Positions 48,084 to 57,442 of a DNA stretch of 64,000 bases are shown here, piece by piece. Both the position numbers and the translations under genes were made by a program. The stretch's first letter is position 1; each line of letters starts with the position of its first letter. The notes beneath the pieces are model-generated. The model was not told the DNA's origin, did not search any database, and worked only from the letters and a program-made list of their open reading frames with translations. The stretch comes from CAZBWP01 sp964630265 (GTDB lineage: Bacteria; Pseudomonadota; Alphaproteobacteria; Rhodospirillales; Defluviicoccaceae), in NCBI GenBank assembly GCA_964630265.1, contig CAZVRW010000011.1, positions 7,680 through 71,679 on the forward strand. The letters are read 5' to 3'.

Positions 48084-48099
48084 CAACGGACGACGAACC

Positions 48100-48999
48100 A
48101 TGTCATTGAAAACCATCCTGGTCATCGGCTTCGCCGTCGGTTCGGCGGCGCTGACCGGCCTCTATGCCCACAGCTGGCTCTCGGCCCAGCGCACCGCCGT
48201 GCAGGCGCACGTGGAGCCGGACCCCGAGCCGGCCATCGCCCTGGTCAAGGTGCTCGTCGCCACCCAGGACCTGCCGGTGGGCACCTTCGTTCACCCGGAG
48301 AGCCTGACCTGGGAAGCCTGGCCGGAGACCGTCGTCAAGGAGGGCTACGCGCTCGACGGAGAGACGAGCATCGACGACTTCGCCGGCGCCGTCGTCCGCA
48401 GCCGCGTGCTCGCGGGCGAGCCGTTGAAGACGGCACAGGTGGTGCATCCGGGCGAGCGGGGTTTCCTCGCCGCGGTGCTCAAGCCGGGCCTCCGCGCCGT
48501 CTCGGTGCCGGTGGACGCGGCCAGCGGCATCGCCGGCTTCGTCTTCCCGGGCGATCGCGTCGACGTGCTGCTCTCCTACCGAATCAATCAGCAAAATGAC
48601 GAATCGCCGGCCGGCAAGACCCGGCATTTCAGCCAGACCATGCTGCGCGGCGTTCGCGTTCTCGCCGTCGATCAGACCGTCGACAACGACACCGGCGCGG
48701 CCATGCTGGCCAAGACCGTGACCGTGGAAGTCGACCAAAAACAGGCGGAAAAACTTGCACTTGGCATGGATTTGGGAACGCTCTCACTGTCCTTGCGGAG
48801 CCTGATGACGAACGTCGATGGCGTCGAGCAGGTGGCGATGATGGATGCCGTCTACGAAGACGATGCGGCCCCCAGTTTTACCCAGGACCTGGATGTCATG
48901 TATATGTTGGGCAGTAATCCGGTGGGGAATCCGGCCGACGCCCAGCCACGATCTGTCGATGTTTTGCGCGGAGTCGAGGCGGAGAAGGTCGTTTTCTGA
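48100..48999 (+). CDS. cpaB: Flp pilus assembly protein CpaB/RcpC
   Basis: A 299-residue envelope protein with an N-terminal membrane anchor/signal (IGFAVGSAALTGLYAHSW) and the SAF domain (VATQDLPVGTFVHPESLTWE, residues about 50-110) found in CpaB/RcpC, then LRAVSVPVDAASGIAGFVFPGDRVDVLL, the conserved CpaB core. It works with the secretin in the outer part of the Tad machine. The C-terminal part has a putative acidic tail. Its stop is 16 bases before cpaC. Confidence 0.93.
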   Translation: MSLKTILVIGFAVGSAALTGLYAHSWLSAQRTAVQAHVEPDPEPAIALVKVLVATQDLPVGTFVHPESLTWEAWPETVVKEGYALDGETSIDDFAGAVVRSRVLAGEPLKTAQVVHPGERGFLAAVLKPGLRAVSVPVDAASGIAGFVFPGDRVDVLLSYRINQQNDESPAGKTRHFSQTMLRGVRVLAVDQTVDNDTGAAMLAKTVTVEVDQKQAEKLALGMDLGTLSLSLRSLMTNVDGVEQVAMMDAVYEDDAAPSFTQDLDVMYMLGSNPVGNPADAQPRSVDVLRGVEAEKVVF

Positions 49000-49015
49000 T
49001 GAGAAAGGGACCAAG

Positions 49016-50434
49016 ATGGGAGCTCTTGCGCGAGTCATGGGCCGTTTCGCCCCTGTTCGGGGCGGCCTTTTATTTCTGATGCTCATGGCCGTCGCCGCGC
49101 CCCCGGCGACGGCGCAGATGTCGGTGGTCTCGCCCGCGGACCCGACCATGCAGATCGAGATCAACAAGGGGCGGGTGATCCGGCTGCCGCGGCCGGGGGC
49201 GACGGTGTTCATCGCCGATCCCGAAATCGCCGACGTCCAGGTGAAATCGCCGACCCTGGTCTACGTCATCGGCAAGCGAACTGGCGAGACCACGCTTTAT
49301 GCCGCCGATGCCAACGAAACGATTCTGGCCAGCGTCGAAATCCACGTGGTGCACAACATCGCCCGGCTGCGTCGCGAGGTGAGCCGCCACTACCCTGACA
49401 TGCCGGTGCGGTTCTCCTCGCTGGGCAACTCGATCATCATCGACGGCGCGGTACCAACACCCTCGGCGGCGGCCGACATCGGCCGACTGGCCGGCAAGTT
49501 CGTGCCGGAGGGCGGCGAGGTCGTCAACCGCCTCAGCATCACCTCGCCGGTGCAGGTCAACCTCAGGGTGCGGGTGGCGGAGATCACGCGGACGGCGCGC
49601 AAGCAGCTCGGCTTCAATTGGACCGTCGACGGCTCGGTCGGCAGCTTCGCCTTCGGTCTCGCCACCAGCAATCCCTTCGCCGTCGCCCAGGACGTCACCG
49701 CCGATGTGATCTCCGGCGGGCTGTCCACGGCCACCTGGAACGCCAACGTCGCCATCGACGCGCTCGCCGACGAGGGGCTGGTCAGCATCCTCGCCGAGCC
49801 CAACCTGACGGCGCTCTCCGGCGAGACGGCGAGCTTTCTCGCCGGTGGCGAATTCCCGATCCTGGTGCCCCAGGGCGATTTCCGCGTCACCGTCGAATAC
49901 AAGCCCTTCGGCGTCTCGGTCGCCTTCACGCCGACCATCGTCAACGGCAAGCTGATCAGCATGCGGGTCCGCCCCGAGGTCAGCGAACTGACCCAGGACG
50001 GCGCCGTCGACTTCCCGTTCGGTAACGGCACGCTGCAGGTGCCGGCGCTGCGCGTCCGCCGGGCGGAAACCACGGTGGAGCTGGGCAGCGGCCAGAGCTT
50101 CGCCATCGCCGGACTGTTGCAGAACAACACGAGCCAGACGGTGCACAAACTGCCGGGGCTGGGCGACATTCCGGTGCTCGGCCAGTTGTTCCGCTCCGAC
50201 AATTTTCAGCGGGACGAGAGCGAACTGGTGATCATCGTCACGCCCTACATCGTCCGGCCGGCGGCGAGCCCGACGGTGATGGCGGAGCCGACGGACGGCT
50301 TTTCGCCGCCGAGCGATGTCGAGCGCATCGTCTACGGCGGCACCTATCGCCGCCAGCCGCAGACCGGCGGCCGCTCCATCGTTGCCGCCGAGGGCAGCCG
50401 GGTGGTCGGCGACATCGGCTTCATTCTGGATTGA
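49016..50434 (+). CDS. cpaC: Outer-membrane secretin CpaC/RcpA
   Basis: The pilus outer-membrane channel. The 472-residue precursor has a signal peptide (RGGLLFLMLMAVAAPPATAQ), the N0-like domain (INKGRVIRLPRPGATVFIADPEIADVQV), a BON-like region, and the secretin core from about residue 180: EITRTARKQLGFNW, LADEGLVSILAEPNLTALSG, GGEFPILVPQ and the final LPGLGDIPVLGQLFRSDNF with ESELVIIVTPYIV. This is a complete family layout. The ATG at 49016 follows GAAAGGGACC. Confidence 0.95.
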   Translation: MGALARVMGRFAPVRGGLLFLMLMAVAAPPATAQMSVVSPADPTMQIEINKGRVIRLPRPGATVFIADPEIADVQVKSPTLVYVIGKRTGETTLYAADANETILASVEIHVVHNIARLRREVSRHYPDMPVRFSSLGNSIIIDGAVPTPSAAADIGRLAGKFVPEGGEVVNRLSITSPVQVNLRVRVAEITRTARKQLGFNWTVDGSVGSFAFGLATSNPFAVAQDVTADVISGGLSTATWNANVAIDALADEGLVSILAEPNLTALSGETASFLAGGEFPILVPQGDFRVTVEYKPFGVSVAFTPTIVNGKLISMRVRPEVSELTQDGAVDFPFGNGTLQVPALRVRRAETTVELGSGQSFAIAGLLQNNTSQTVHKLPGLGDIPVLGQLFRSDNFQRDESELVIIVTPYIVRPAASPTVMAEPTDGFSPPSDVERIVYGGTYRRQPQTGGRSIVAAEGSRVVGDIGFILD

Positions 50435-50445
50435 CGGGGGAGACC

Positions 50446-51153
50446 ATGGCCGTGATCCTGAACAGGACGTCGCGTGGCGCGGCGTGGCGGGCGGGCGCTC
50501 TCGCTCTCGCCCTGATGGTGTCGGCGTGCACGTCGACGGTGGAGAACTGGGAGGAGGTCAAGCCGCAGAAGCAGCCGCAGGTGCAGTCGGTCGACCACCA
50601 TCACGCCGTGCAGTTCGCCGGGCGGTCGACCCGCCTGTCGACCTTCGAGGAACAGCAGCTCGCCCGTTTTCTCGCGTCGATCGGCGCCGCCGGGGAGAAC
50701 CGGGTGGTGATCTCGCCGAGGATCACCGCAACGGACAGCGCCGCCGCGGCGCAGACGGCCAGGGCGCGCGCCAACACCATCTCCCGCGTTCTCCGCACGC
50801 GGGGGTTCGATCCGGAGATCGTGCTGACGCCGACCGTGACGGCCGCCGGACCGTCGCGGGTGGACGTGGTGGTGCGGCAGTTTCTGGTGACGCTGCCACC
50901 GTGTCCGGACTGGACGGATCGGCCCGGATGGAATTTCGGAAATCAACCTTCAGGTAACTGGGGTTGTGCTACAGCAACAAATCTCGGGTTGATGGTTGCC
51001 GATCCTGGCGACCTGATCCGGGGTGCCGGACCGCAGCCGGCGACCGCTGAACCGCTCGTGTTGTCCATTGACCGGTACCGCCGCGATGAGATCAAGGAGT
51101 TGCAGGTCCAGACGACGACAGAAGTGCTGCCGGCGTCCGGCGGCGATGACTAG
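50446..51153 (+). CDS. cpaD: CpaD-like pilus lipoprotein
   Basis: A 235-residue lipoprotein: signal peptide with lipobox (LALALMVSAC, Cys near residue 26) and the CpaD core (IGAAGENRVVISPR, ARARANTISRVLRTRGF, RVDVVVRQFLVTLPPCPDWT, NFGNQPSGNWGCATATNLG). CpaD supports the secretin in the outer membrane. GGGGGAG precedes the ATG; it starts 11 bases after the cpaC stop. The NQPSxNxGCATxxNL motif is diagnostic of the family. Confidence 0.93.
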   Translation: MAVILNRTSRGAAWRAGALALALMVSACTSTVENWEEVKPQKQPQVQSVDHHHAVQFAGRSTRLSTFEEQQLARFLASIGAAGENRVVISPRITATDSAAAAQTARARANTISRVLRTRGFDPEIVLTPTVTAAGPSRVDVVVRQFLVTLPPCPDWTDRPGWNFGNQPSGNWGCATATNLGLMVADPGDLIRGAGPQPATAEPLVLSIDRYRRDEIKELQVQTTTEVLPASGGDD

Positions 51154-51184
51154 CTCCCTTCGTCAACCATGGTGAAATCGAGAC

Positions 51185-52423
51185 ATGTCGGCCCCATCCC
51201 CCTCCGCGAGTAAAGTCGCCGTCAAGGCGGAGCACGTCGCGCCGCCGCCGAGCTTCTTCGCGTTCGTGGGCGACGACGCGCTGAAGCGTGTGGTCACCGA
51301 AAGTGCCCGCCAGGGAGGCTTCGCCGACGCTGACGTCCAGATGGGCGACATCACCGTGGCGGCCGAGCGTCTGGCCGGGGTCGCCACGCCGAAGCGGCTC
51401 CTCGTCGATCTCGGCGGCTGCGCCGAGCCCATGCCGGCGCTGGAGAAACTGGCGTCGGTGTGTGATCAGGGCACGCGGGTGATCCTGGTCGGCGCCGCCA
51501 ACGACGTGAATTTCTATCGCGCCTTGCTCGCCGCCGGGGTGGAGGACTACCTGGTCAAGCCGGTGCAGACCGAGGACCTGGTGGCGTTGTTCGCGCGGCT
51601 GAGCGAGACGCCGGTGATTCAGGAGCACGACGCCACGTTGGGCGACCTGCTCGTCGTCGTCGGCGCCCGCGGCGGCGTCGGGGCGACAACGACGGCCTCC
51701 AGCCTCGCCTGGATCTTCGCCCAGGAGTATGGCCTGCGCACCGCGCTCGTCGACCTGGATCTGCACTTCGGCGCGTGCGCCGTCGGCTTCGATGTGCAAC
51801 CGGGCGGCGGCCTCCGGGAAGCGCTGGCCAACGCCACCCGTATCGACGAGTTGTTCGTCGAGCGGGCGATGCTGAAGATCACCGACTCGCTCTGGCTGCT
51901 GGCACCAAGCGACGAACTGGTGGAGGCCCAGGATTTCGATCCGGTGGCGCTGCAACGCCTGATCGAGACGCTGCGGCGCACCTTCCGCATGGTCGTCATC
52001 GATCTGCCGCGGACCGCGGCGCGCTCCACCGTCCCGTCCTTCGAGCCACCTTACACGATCGCGCTGATCAGCGATCCGAGCCTCGCCGGCCTCCGCGACA
52101 CGGTCAAGCTGCGCACCTGGTGTCACAAGCTGGCGCCGGACGTGAACATCCACGTGGCCCTCAACCGCGTCGGTGCGGCCCCGGGCGGTGAACTCAGCAG
52201 CCAGGACTTCGAAACCAGCGCCAACCTCAAGCTGGCGTGCACGATCCCGCTGGAAGCCAAGTCGGCGGCGACCGCGGTGATGGAGGCGAAGCCGCTGGTT
52301 CGCGTGGCGCCGAAGAGCCGCGCCGCCAAGGCCTTGCGCACGTTCGCGACGGCCATCGCCGGGGCGCCGGCGGGCCGCGTCGAGGCGCCGCTGTGGCGGC
52401 GGATCGTGCGGGTCCGCCACTGA
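51185..52423 (+). CDS. cpaE: CpaE/TadZ pilus localisation ATPase-like protein
   Basis: A 412-residue protein with an N-terminal receiver-like domain (residues about 20-140; RVILVGAANDVNFYRALLAA and EDYLVKPVQTEDL) and a ParA/MinD-type domain (about 150-390). The Walker A is VVGARGGVGATTTASSLAW, where the catalytic Lys of KGGxGKT is replaced, typical of CpaE/TadZ. It positions the pilus machine at the pole. Walker B is MVVIDLPRTA. Coupled to cpaF by a 1-base overlap (TGATG). Confidence 0.92.
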   Translation: MSAPSPSASKVAVKAEHVAPPPSFFAFVGDDALKRVVTESARQGGFADADVQMGDITVAAERLAGVATPKRLLVDLGGCAEPMPALEKLASVCDQGTRVILVGAANDVNFYRALLAAGVEDYLVKPVQTEDLVALFARLSETPVIQEHDATLGDLLVVVGARGGVGATTTASSLAWIFAQEYGLRTALVDLDLHFGACAVGFDVQPGGGLREALANATRIDELFVERAMLKITDSLWLLAPSDELVEAQDFDPVALQRLIETLRRTFRMVVIDLPRTAARSTVPSFEPPYTIALISDPSLAGLRDTVKLRTWCHKLAPDVNIHVALNRVGAAPGGELSSQDFETSANLKLACTIPLEAKSAATAVMEAKPLVRVAPKSRAAKALRTFATAIAGAPAGRVEAPLWRRIVRVRH

Positions 52424-53988
52424 TGTTCGGCCGGCGCCAGGCGGGCCCGGCTTGTGCCGCCGAGGCCAAGACCGCGACTCAGGCCGGTGCGGCTCCGGGG
52501 GGTACGACTCCGGCCGGTGTGACTCCGGGCGGTGGCGCTCCTGGCGGCGCGACTGCCAACGGAGCGGGGCCGCTGCCGAGTGCCACGGCGGCAGCGGCGA
52601 GCAAGCCCGACGCGACGGCGTCACGGCCGTCGGCCGGACAGCGAGCCGCCCGCGCCGAGCCGGCGCCGAATGCCGCGGCCATCGCCGCGGCCAACGTCAG
52701 CCGCGAGATCGCCAGTTCGGTAAAACAGAAAATCGAGGCGGCGGTCCTCGATCGCCTCGAGATCGATCAGCTCTCCAACCTCGACCGTGGCGAGTTGCGC
52801 GACGAGCTCGCGGACATCGTTCCCGTGATCCTGGCCGAGAACAAGATCCAGTTGAACCGTTCGGAGCAGGATGCGCTGATCTCCATGCTGCTGGACGATA
52901 TTCTCGGGCTCGGGCCGCTGGAGACGCTGCTCGCCGACGAATCGGTCACCGACATCATGGTCAACGGCCCGAACCAGGTCTACGTGGAACGCAACGGCAA
53001 GCTGGTCCTCAGCGACGTGACGTTCCGCGACAATCAGCACGTCATGAATATCGCGGCGCGCATCGTCACTGCGGTGGGTCGGCGCTGCGACGAGGCGACG
53101 CCGCTGGCCGATGCCCGGCTCGCCGACGGCTCGCGCGTCAACGTCATCATTCCGCCGATCGCCCTCGATGGCGCCTCCATTTCCATCCGCAAATTCGCCA
53201 AGCAGAAGATCACGCTGGAGAAGATGGCGGAGCAGGGCAACATCTCGCACGAGATGGCGACGGTGCTGAAGATCGCGTCCCGCTGCCGGCTGAACACACT
53301 GATCTCCGGGGGCACCGGCTCGGGCAAGACGACGCTGCTCAACGCCCTGTCAAGGATGATCGATCCGGGCGAGCGGGTGCTCACCATCGAGGACGCGGCG
53401 GAGTTGCAGCTGCAGCAGCCGCACGTCGTCCGCCTGGAGACACGGCCGCCAAGCCTGGAGGGCAGCGGCGAGATCACCCAGCGCGATCTCGTGCGCAACG
53501 CGCTGCGGATGCGCCCCGACCGCATCATCCTCGGTGAGATCCGCGCCGGCGAGGCGCTCGACATGTTGCAGGCGATGAACACCGGCCACGATGGCTCCAT
53601 GTGCACCATCCACGCCAACCGGCCGCGCGAGGCCTTGACGCGGCTGGAGAACATGGTGGCGATGACCGGCGTCAAGTTGCCCAACGAGGCGGTGCGCTCG
53701 CAGATCGCCGGGGCGGTCAACATGATCATCCAGATCTCGCGCATGCGTGACGGCGTCCGCCGTGTCACGCAGATCACCGAGGTCGTCGGCATGGAGGGCG
53801 AGATCGTCACGCTCCAGGATCTGTTCATGTTCCAGTTCACCGGTGAGGACGAGACGGGGCGGCTGCGCGGCGAGTTCCGCTCCAGCGGTCTTCGGCCACA
53901 CTTCCTGCAGCGCGCCGAATACTTCGGCCTCGACGCCGAGCTGCTCGAGGCCATTTCGTTCGACGATTCGCGCGGAATGGCCGCATGA
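52423..53988 (+). CDS. cpaF: Pilus assembly ATPase CpaF/TadA
   Basis: Hexameric secretion ATPase that powers pilus extension and retraction. The 521-residue protein has a low-complexity Gly/Ala/Pro/Thr-rich N-terminus (residues 1-85, with GGTTPAGVTPGGGAPGG), then the T2SS/E-type core: LLDDILGLGPLETLLAD, VTDIMVNGPNQVYVERNGKL, Walker A LISGGTGSGKTTLLNAL (near residue 297), LTIEDAAELQL, Asp box RMRPDRIILGEIR and the His box GHDGSMCTIHAN. The low-complexity head is longer than usual. Confidence 0.96.
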   Translation: MFGRRQAGPACAAEAKTATQAGAAPGGTTPAGVTPGGGAPGGATANGAGPLPSATAAAASKPDATASRPSAGQRAARAEPAPNAAAIAAANVSREIASSVKQKIEAAVLDRLEIDQLSNLDRGELRDELADIVPVILAENKIQLNRSEQDALISMLLDDILGLGPLETLLADESVTDIMVNGPNQVYVERNGKLVLSDVTFRDNQHVMNIAARIVTAVGRRCDEATPLADARLADGSRVNVIIPPIALDGASISIRKFAKQKITLEKMAEQGNISHEMATVLKIASRCRLNTLISGGTGSGKTTLLNALSRMIDPGERVLTIEDAAELQLQQPHVVRLETRPPSLEGSGEITQRDLVRNALRMRPDRIILGEIRAGEALDMLQAMNTGHDGSMCTIHANRPREALTRLENMVAMTGVKLPNEAVRSQIAGAVNMIIQISRMRDGVRRVTQITEVVGMEGEIVTLQDLFMFQFTGEDETGRLRGEFRSSGLRPHFLQRAEYFGLDAELLEAISFDDSRGMAA

Positions 53989-54983
53989 GCCCCGACCTCG
54001 CCCTGCTGCCCATCGTCGTCGGCGTCGGCCTATTCGTCGGCTGCGCAGTGATGCTGTTGATGAACCTGGGGCAGCGCGGTCAGGCACTCGACAAGCGCGC
54101 CCACCGCCTGATCGAGGACATGCACAAGACGCCGCGCAAGGTCGTCGACGAGTCGGATCGACGGGCGCAGCGCCGCCGCAACGAAGTGAAACGCCAGCAG
54201 AGTCTCGATGGCAGGCTGACGGCTCTGTTGCCGGACCCGGCGTTCCTGCGCCTCAAGATCGCGCGCACCGGCCATGCCATGTCCCCGTGGACGTTTTTCG
54301 GCGCCTGCCTGGCGCTGGCAGCAGTCGTCATCGTCGTGCTTTCGGTGCTCGTCCACCAGCCGCCGATGATCGCCGGACCGGCCGGTGTGGTTGTCGGCTT
54401 CGGGCTGCCCTACATGGTGCTCGGATTTCTGGCCAAGCGCCGGTTGACCCGCTTCGTCAACATGATGCCCGAGGCCATCGACGTCATCGTGCGCGGCGTG
54501 CGGTCGGGGCTGCCGGTGACCGAGGCGATCGCCACCGTCTCGCGCGAGATGGAGGACCCGATCGGCACGGAATTCCGCCGGATCATCGATATCTATCGGC
54601 TCGGGCGTCCGCTGGGGCAGGCGCTCACCGAAGCGGCGCAGCGCCTGAACGTTCCTGAGTTCAACTTTCTCGTCGTGGCGTTGTCCATCCAGCAGGAGAC
54701 CGGCGGCAACCTGTCGGAGACGCTGGCCAATCTCGCCGATATCATCCGCAAGCGACGACAGCTTCGGCTCAAGGTGAAGGCGCTGACCGGTGAAGCGAAA
54801 GCCAGCGCCGCCGTCGTCGGCTCCCTGCCTTTCCTGCTGTTCCTCGTCATCAGTTTCCTGAATCCCGGTTACACAGATGTCTTCTTTGAAGACTCGCGGG
54901 GCAACATCATGCTGGCCGCGGGGCTGACCTCGATGTTTATCGGGATGGGCATCATGTACAAGCTCGCCAATTTCGATTTCTGA
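53985..54983 (+). CDS. tadB: Pilus inner-membrane platform protein TadB
   Basis: A 332-residue T2SSF-family membrane protein with a hydrophobic N-terminal segment, a central helical domain (RLTRFVNMMPEAIDVIVRGV, AIATVSREMEDPIGTEFRRI, NFLVVALSIQQETGGNLSET) and C-terminal membrane segments. TadB and TadC together form the inner-membrane platform. ATG overlaps the cpaF stop as ATGA. Confidence 0.94.
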   Translation: MSPDLALLPIVVGVGLFVGCAVMLLMNLGQRGQALDKRAHRLIEDMHKTPRKVVDESDRRAQRRRNEVKRQQSLDGRLTALLPDPAFLRLKIARTGHAMSPWTFFGACLALAAVVIVVLSVLVHQPPMIAGPAGVVVGFGLPYMVLGFLAKRRLTRFVNMMPEAIDVIVRGVRSGLPVTEAIATVSREMEDPIGTEFRRIIDIYRLGRPLGQALTEAAQRLNVPEFNFLVVALSIQQETGGNLSETLANLADIIRKRRQLRLKVKALTGEAKASAAVVGSLPFLLFLVISFLNPGYTDVFFEDSRGNIMLAAGLTSMFIGMGIMYKLANFDF

Positions 54984-54998
54984 GGGAGCCGTCGGAGC

Positions 54999-55955
54999 AT
55001 GGACATGGTGTCGCAGGAGCTGTTGCTGGTGATGATGGCGGCGATGACGGCCGGCGGCGTCATCGTCGCGGCGTCCATGGTGCTGGCGCCGCGCAAGCCG
55101 CTGGTGCGGCGCGCGCAACGCATGCTCGATCCGGCGGCGGCGAAGCGGGCAGCGCGGAGCCATGCCGCCGCGGCCAGCGCCGAGAGACCGACGCTGGCGG
55201 TGCTGACCAAGCGGCTGGCGCGGCGCTTCGAGGGTCTGCGCGAGCATGCCGGCGGGGAGGCGGCGACGCGGTTGAGCCGTGCCGGCTGGCGCAGCAAGGA
55301 TGCCGTCGTGCTGTTCGTCTGCGCCCGCATCGCCCTGCCGTTTCTTGGTGGCGGCGTGGCCGTGCTGCTGGTCAACGTGCTGAACGTCTTTCCGCTCAGT
55401 GAGCAGATGCAGCGGCTGGCCCCGGTCGTCGGCGTGCTGATCGGCTTCGTGTTGCCCGGCTACTATGTCGGCCGGTCCATCGACAAGCGCGAAAAACTCA
55501 TCCAGCGGGCGCTGCCCAACGGCCTCGACCTGCTCGTCATCTGCGCCGAGGCCGGGCTCTCCCTGGATTTCGCCCTGCAGCGCGTGGCGCTTGAGCTGGA
55601 AGGCTCGGATGCCGCGATTGCGGACGAGTTCGCGGTCACGGCACTGGAGCGCCGGCTGCTGCCGGAGCGTCGCAAGGCCCTCGACAATCTGGCGAAACGC
55701 TGCCAACTGCCGGCGGTGAAAGCCCTGGTCCAGACACTGGTTCAGGCCGAGGAATACGGCACGCCGTTGTCCCAGTCGTTGCGCGTGCTCTCCACCGAAC
55801 TGCGCGCCGAGCGGATGCTCAAGGCGGAGTCGAAAGCCGCCAAGACGCCGGTGGTGATGACCGTGCCGCTGGTGCTGTTCATCATGCCGGCGCTGTTCAT
55901 CGTGTTGATCGGCCCCGGGCTGCTGCAGACGATCGACTCGCTCTCCGGCATGTGA
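54999..55955 (+). CDS. tadC: Pilus inner-membrane platform protein TadC
   Basis: A 318-residue T2SSF-family protein with an N-terminal helix, RRFEGLREHAGGEAATRLSR, then membrane segments and the T2SF domain with LPNGLDLLVICAEAGLSLDF, QLPAVKALVQTLVQAEEYGT and the C-terminal pair of helices VPLVLFIMPALFIVLIGPG. It starts 15 bases after tadB and ends the Tad run; the downstream gene is on the other strand. Confidence 0.93.
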   Translation: MDMVSQELLLVMMAAMTAGGVIVAASMVLAPRKPLVRRAQRMLDPAAAKRAARSHAAAASAERPTLAVLTKRLARRFEGLREHAGGEAATRLSRAGWRSKDAVVLFVCARIALPFLGGGVAVLLVNVLNVFPLSEQMQRLAPVVGVLIGFVLPGYYVGRSIDKREKLIQRALPNGLDLLVICAEAGLSLDFALQRVALELEGSDAAIADEFAVTALERRLLPERRKALDNLAKRCQLPAVKALVQTLVQAEEYGTPLSQSLRVLSTELRAERMLKAESKAAKTPVVMTVPLVLFIMPALFIVLIGPGLLQTIDSLSGM

Positions 55956-55994
55956 GGGGGCGGCGCTCAGCCGCCATGTCGCTCTGGGCGGCGC

Positions 55995-56675
55995 TCAGCC
56001 GCCATGCGCCTCAAGAAATTTTTCCATGTGGAAGCGGCGCTGGTCGGGCGGATAGGCGAAGCTGCTGCCCACCGGGCAGGCGGCTCGGGCACGGCAACCG
56101 GCGTCCCGGCAGGCGCCGCCGGCGGGCGTGGTGACGTGGCGGACGCAGGCGGCCACGTCGTAGCGATCGTGACCGATGGCGTCCACCGGACAGCCGCTGA
56201 GACAGGGGCGGTCGGTGCAGGCATCGCACGGGCTCGGTCGCGCGGCCGGCGGTGGCACCGGCAGCCGCCGCGGCAACACCAGCGCCGCCCGGAGCGCGTG
56301 CCAGAGCCCGGCCTCGGCATCGATCAGCGGGCCGATGGGACTCTGGTGCACCGGCAGGGCGCGCCTCGCCCAGCGCTGGAACGGCTGGAACGGTGGCCCC
56401 TGGAACGGATAGAGGGGCTCGGCGTCGAAGGCGAGGGCGACGGGGTCGATGACGGCGCGGGTCCAGACGTCGAGCGGATGCGGCAGTGTCGCCCGACGGG
56501 CGGCGTCGCAGGTGGCAGAGAAGGCGCTCCACATAGCGCCGCCGACGTTGCCGATCAGCACCAGCGTGCCGGCGCTTTGCGGCGTTGGCAGCCGATCGGC
56601 TGGCCCGGGATGAAACGCGCCGCGGGTGACGAGCCCGCTGCCGGCGAGGGCTGCGTCCAGAGCGTCAAGGATCAT
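55995..56675 (-). CDS. 4Fe-4S ferredoxin-like protein of unknown role
   Basis: A 226-residue soluble protein. The N-terminal 140 residues (GTLVLIGNVGGAMWSAFSA and DPVALAFDAEPLYPFQGPPF) have no family name I recognise. The C-terminal third holds CDACTDRPCLSGCPVDAI (CxxCxxxxCxxxCP) followed by a Cys-rich stretch CRDAGCRARAACPVG, so one or two [4Fe-4S] clusters are likely; the second group has the spacing of a modified ferredoxin. ATG at 56675 chosen because the longer upstream frame is Arg-rich. Its electron partner is unknown. Convergent with tadC (39 bases). Confidence 0.75.
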   Translation of the reverse strand: MILDALDAALAGSGLVTRGAFHPGPADRLPTPQSAGTLVLIGNVGGAMWSAFSATCDAARRATLPHPLDVWTRAVIDPVALAFDAEPLYPFQGPPFQPFQRWARRALPVHQSPIGPLIDAEAGLWHALRAALVLPRRLPVPPPAARPSPCDACTDRPCLSGCPVDAIGHDRYDVAACVRHVTTPAGGACRDAGCRARAACPVGSSFAYPPDQRRFHMEKFLEAHGG

Positions 56676-56706
56676 CCCCAATCCTGTCGGCGATCGGGGC
56701 GGCGAA

Positions 56707-57180
56707 TCAAGGCTCGCGATCGTCATCCGGATCGGCGTCGTCCGCGGGCCAGGGGATGAGGCCGAGATCCGCGCCCGCGGCGTCGCCCGTCCCGCCCTCG
56801 GCCAACGTCTCGATAAGGTCGCGGACCGACTGCCGAATGGCCTCGTCGGGCAGCGCGGCGAAGGCTTTGGCGAACCGTTGCGCCTCGCTTGCCTGTCGCG
56901 AGCCGCCCTGCGGTGGCGATGCGGATGCCGGCGGAAGATCCGCGACTTCCGTTTCGTCATAAAAATAGGCTACATCGACACCCAGCACGGTCGCCAGTCG
57001 GAAGAGTTGTGCCGCGCCGATGCGGCGGGTCACCGCTTCGAAGGACTCGACGGTGCCCGCGGTCTCGCCGATCGCCGCGTCGACAAGACGCGGGTCAAGG
57101 CTCATCTGCCGTCGTCGTGCCCCCAAACGGGCCGCAACGAGGCGGTCGATATCATCGGGATTGCTGCCACGCCTACTCAT
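56707..57180 (-). CDS. HTH (Cro/C1-type) transcriptional regulator
   Basis: A 157-residue protein with an N-terminal HTH_XRE domain (residues about 8-72; VAARLGARRRQMSLDPRLVD, TVESFEAVTRRIGAAQLFRL, VLGVDVAYFYDE), followed by an acidic, Pro-rich C-terminal half with a helix RFAKAFAALPDEAIRQSVRD. This short layout resembles small alphaproteobacterial XRE regulators. ATG at 57180 is preferred; 16 codons upstream in frame lie in AT-rich leader sequence. Targets are unknown; it is divergent from ffh across a 262-base gap. Confidence 0.8.
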   Translation of the reverse strand: MSRRGSNPDDIDRLVAARLGARRRQMSLDPRLVDAAIGETAGTVESFEAVTRRIGAAQLFRLATVLGVDVAYFYDETEVADLPPASASPPQGGSRQASEAQRFAKAFAALPDEAIRQSVRDLIETLAEGGTGDAAGADLGLIPWPADDADPDDDREP

Positions 57181-57341
57181 ATGAGGGTTACGTTTCTTCT
57201 CATTCAACCCAAAAGGGTAAAGACACAAAATATTCTACTACAAGACGAACTTCTCTTACAACCTTGATTGTATGCTCGCGGAAACGCGGGCTTCGGCGGC
57301 GTGGCGGTAGGCTTGGCGGTAGGCTTGACGGGGGCGGGGGC

Positions 57342-57413
57342 GGCCGGTAGGGTTTCCGCTAACGGCTCTTGGGGAGTCCGGCCAGTCCGCGAGTATCGCG
57401 CACTGGCCTTTTT
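57342..57413 (+). promoter_or_regulatory. ffh leader with terminator-like hairpin and alternative stem
   Basis: A strong hairpin at 57380-57408 (GGCCAGT / ACTGGCC outer arms, CGCGA / TCGCG inner arms, GTA loop, one C-C mismatch) is followed by a T5 run (57409-57413). It lies 29 bases upstream of the ffh GTG, with no plus-strand gene before it. GGCCGG at 57342-57347 can pair with CCGGCC at 57378-57383, which overlaps the terminator's 5' arm, so the two stems are mutually exclusive, an attenuator-like layout. Confidence 0.6.
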
Positions 57414-57442
57414 GTGTTCTGTCACCGAAAGGACGTTGCCGC

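Noticed and set aside
57181..57380. Possible SRP RNA (4.5S, ffs) gene before ffh, suggested by the terminator
   Set aside because: The diagnostic GGAAGCAG-type apical motif of SRP RNA is absent from this stretch, so only a leader or unknown RNA remains.
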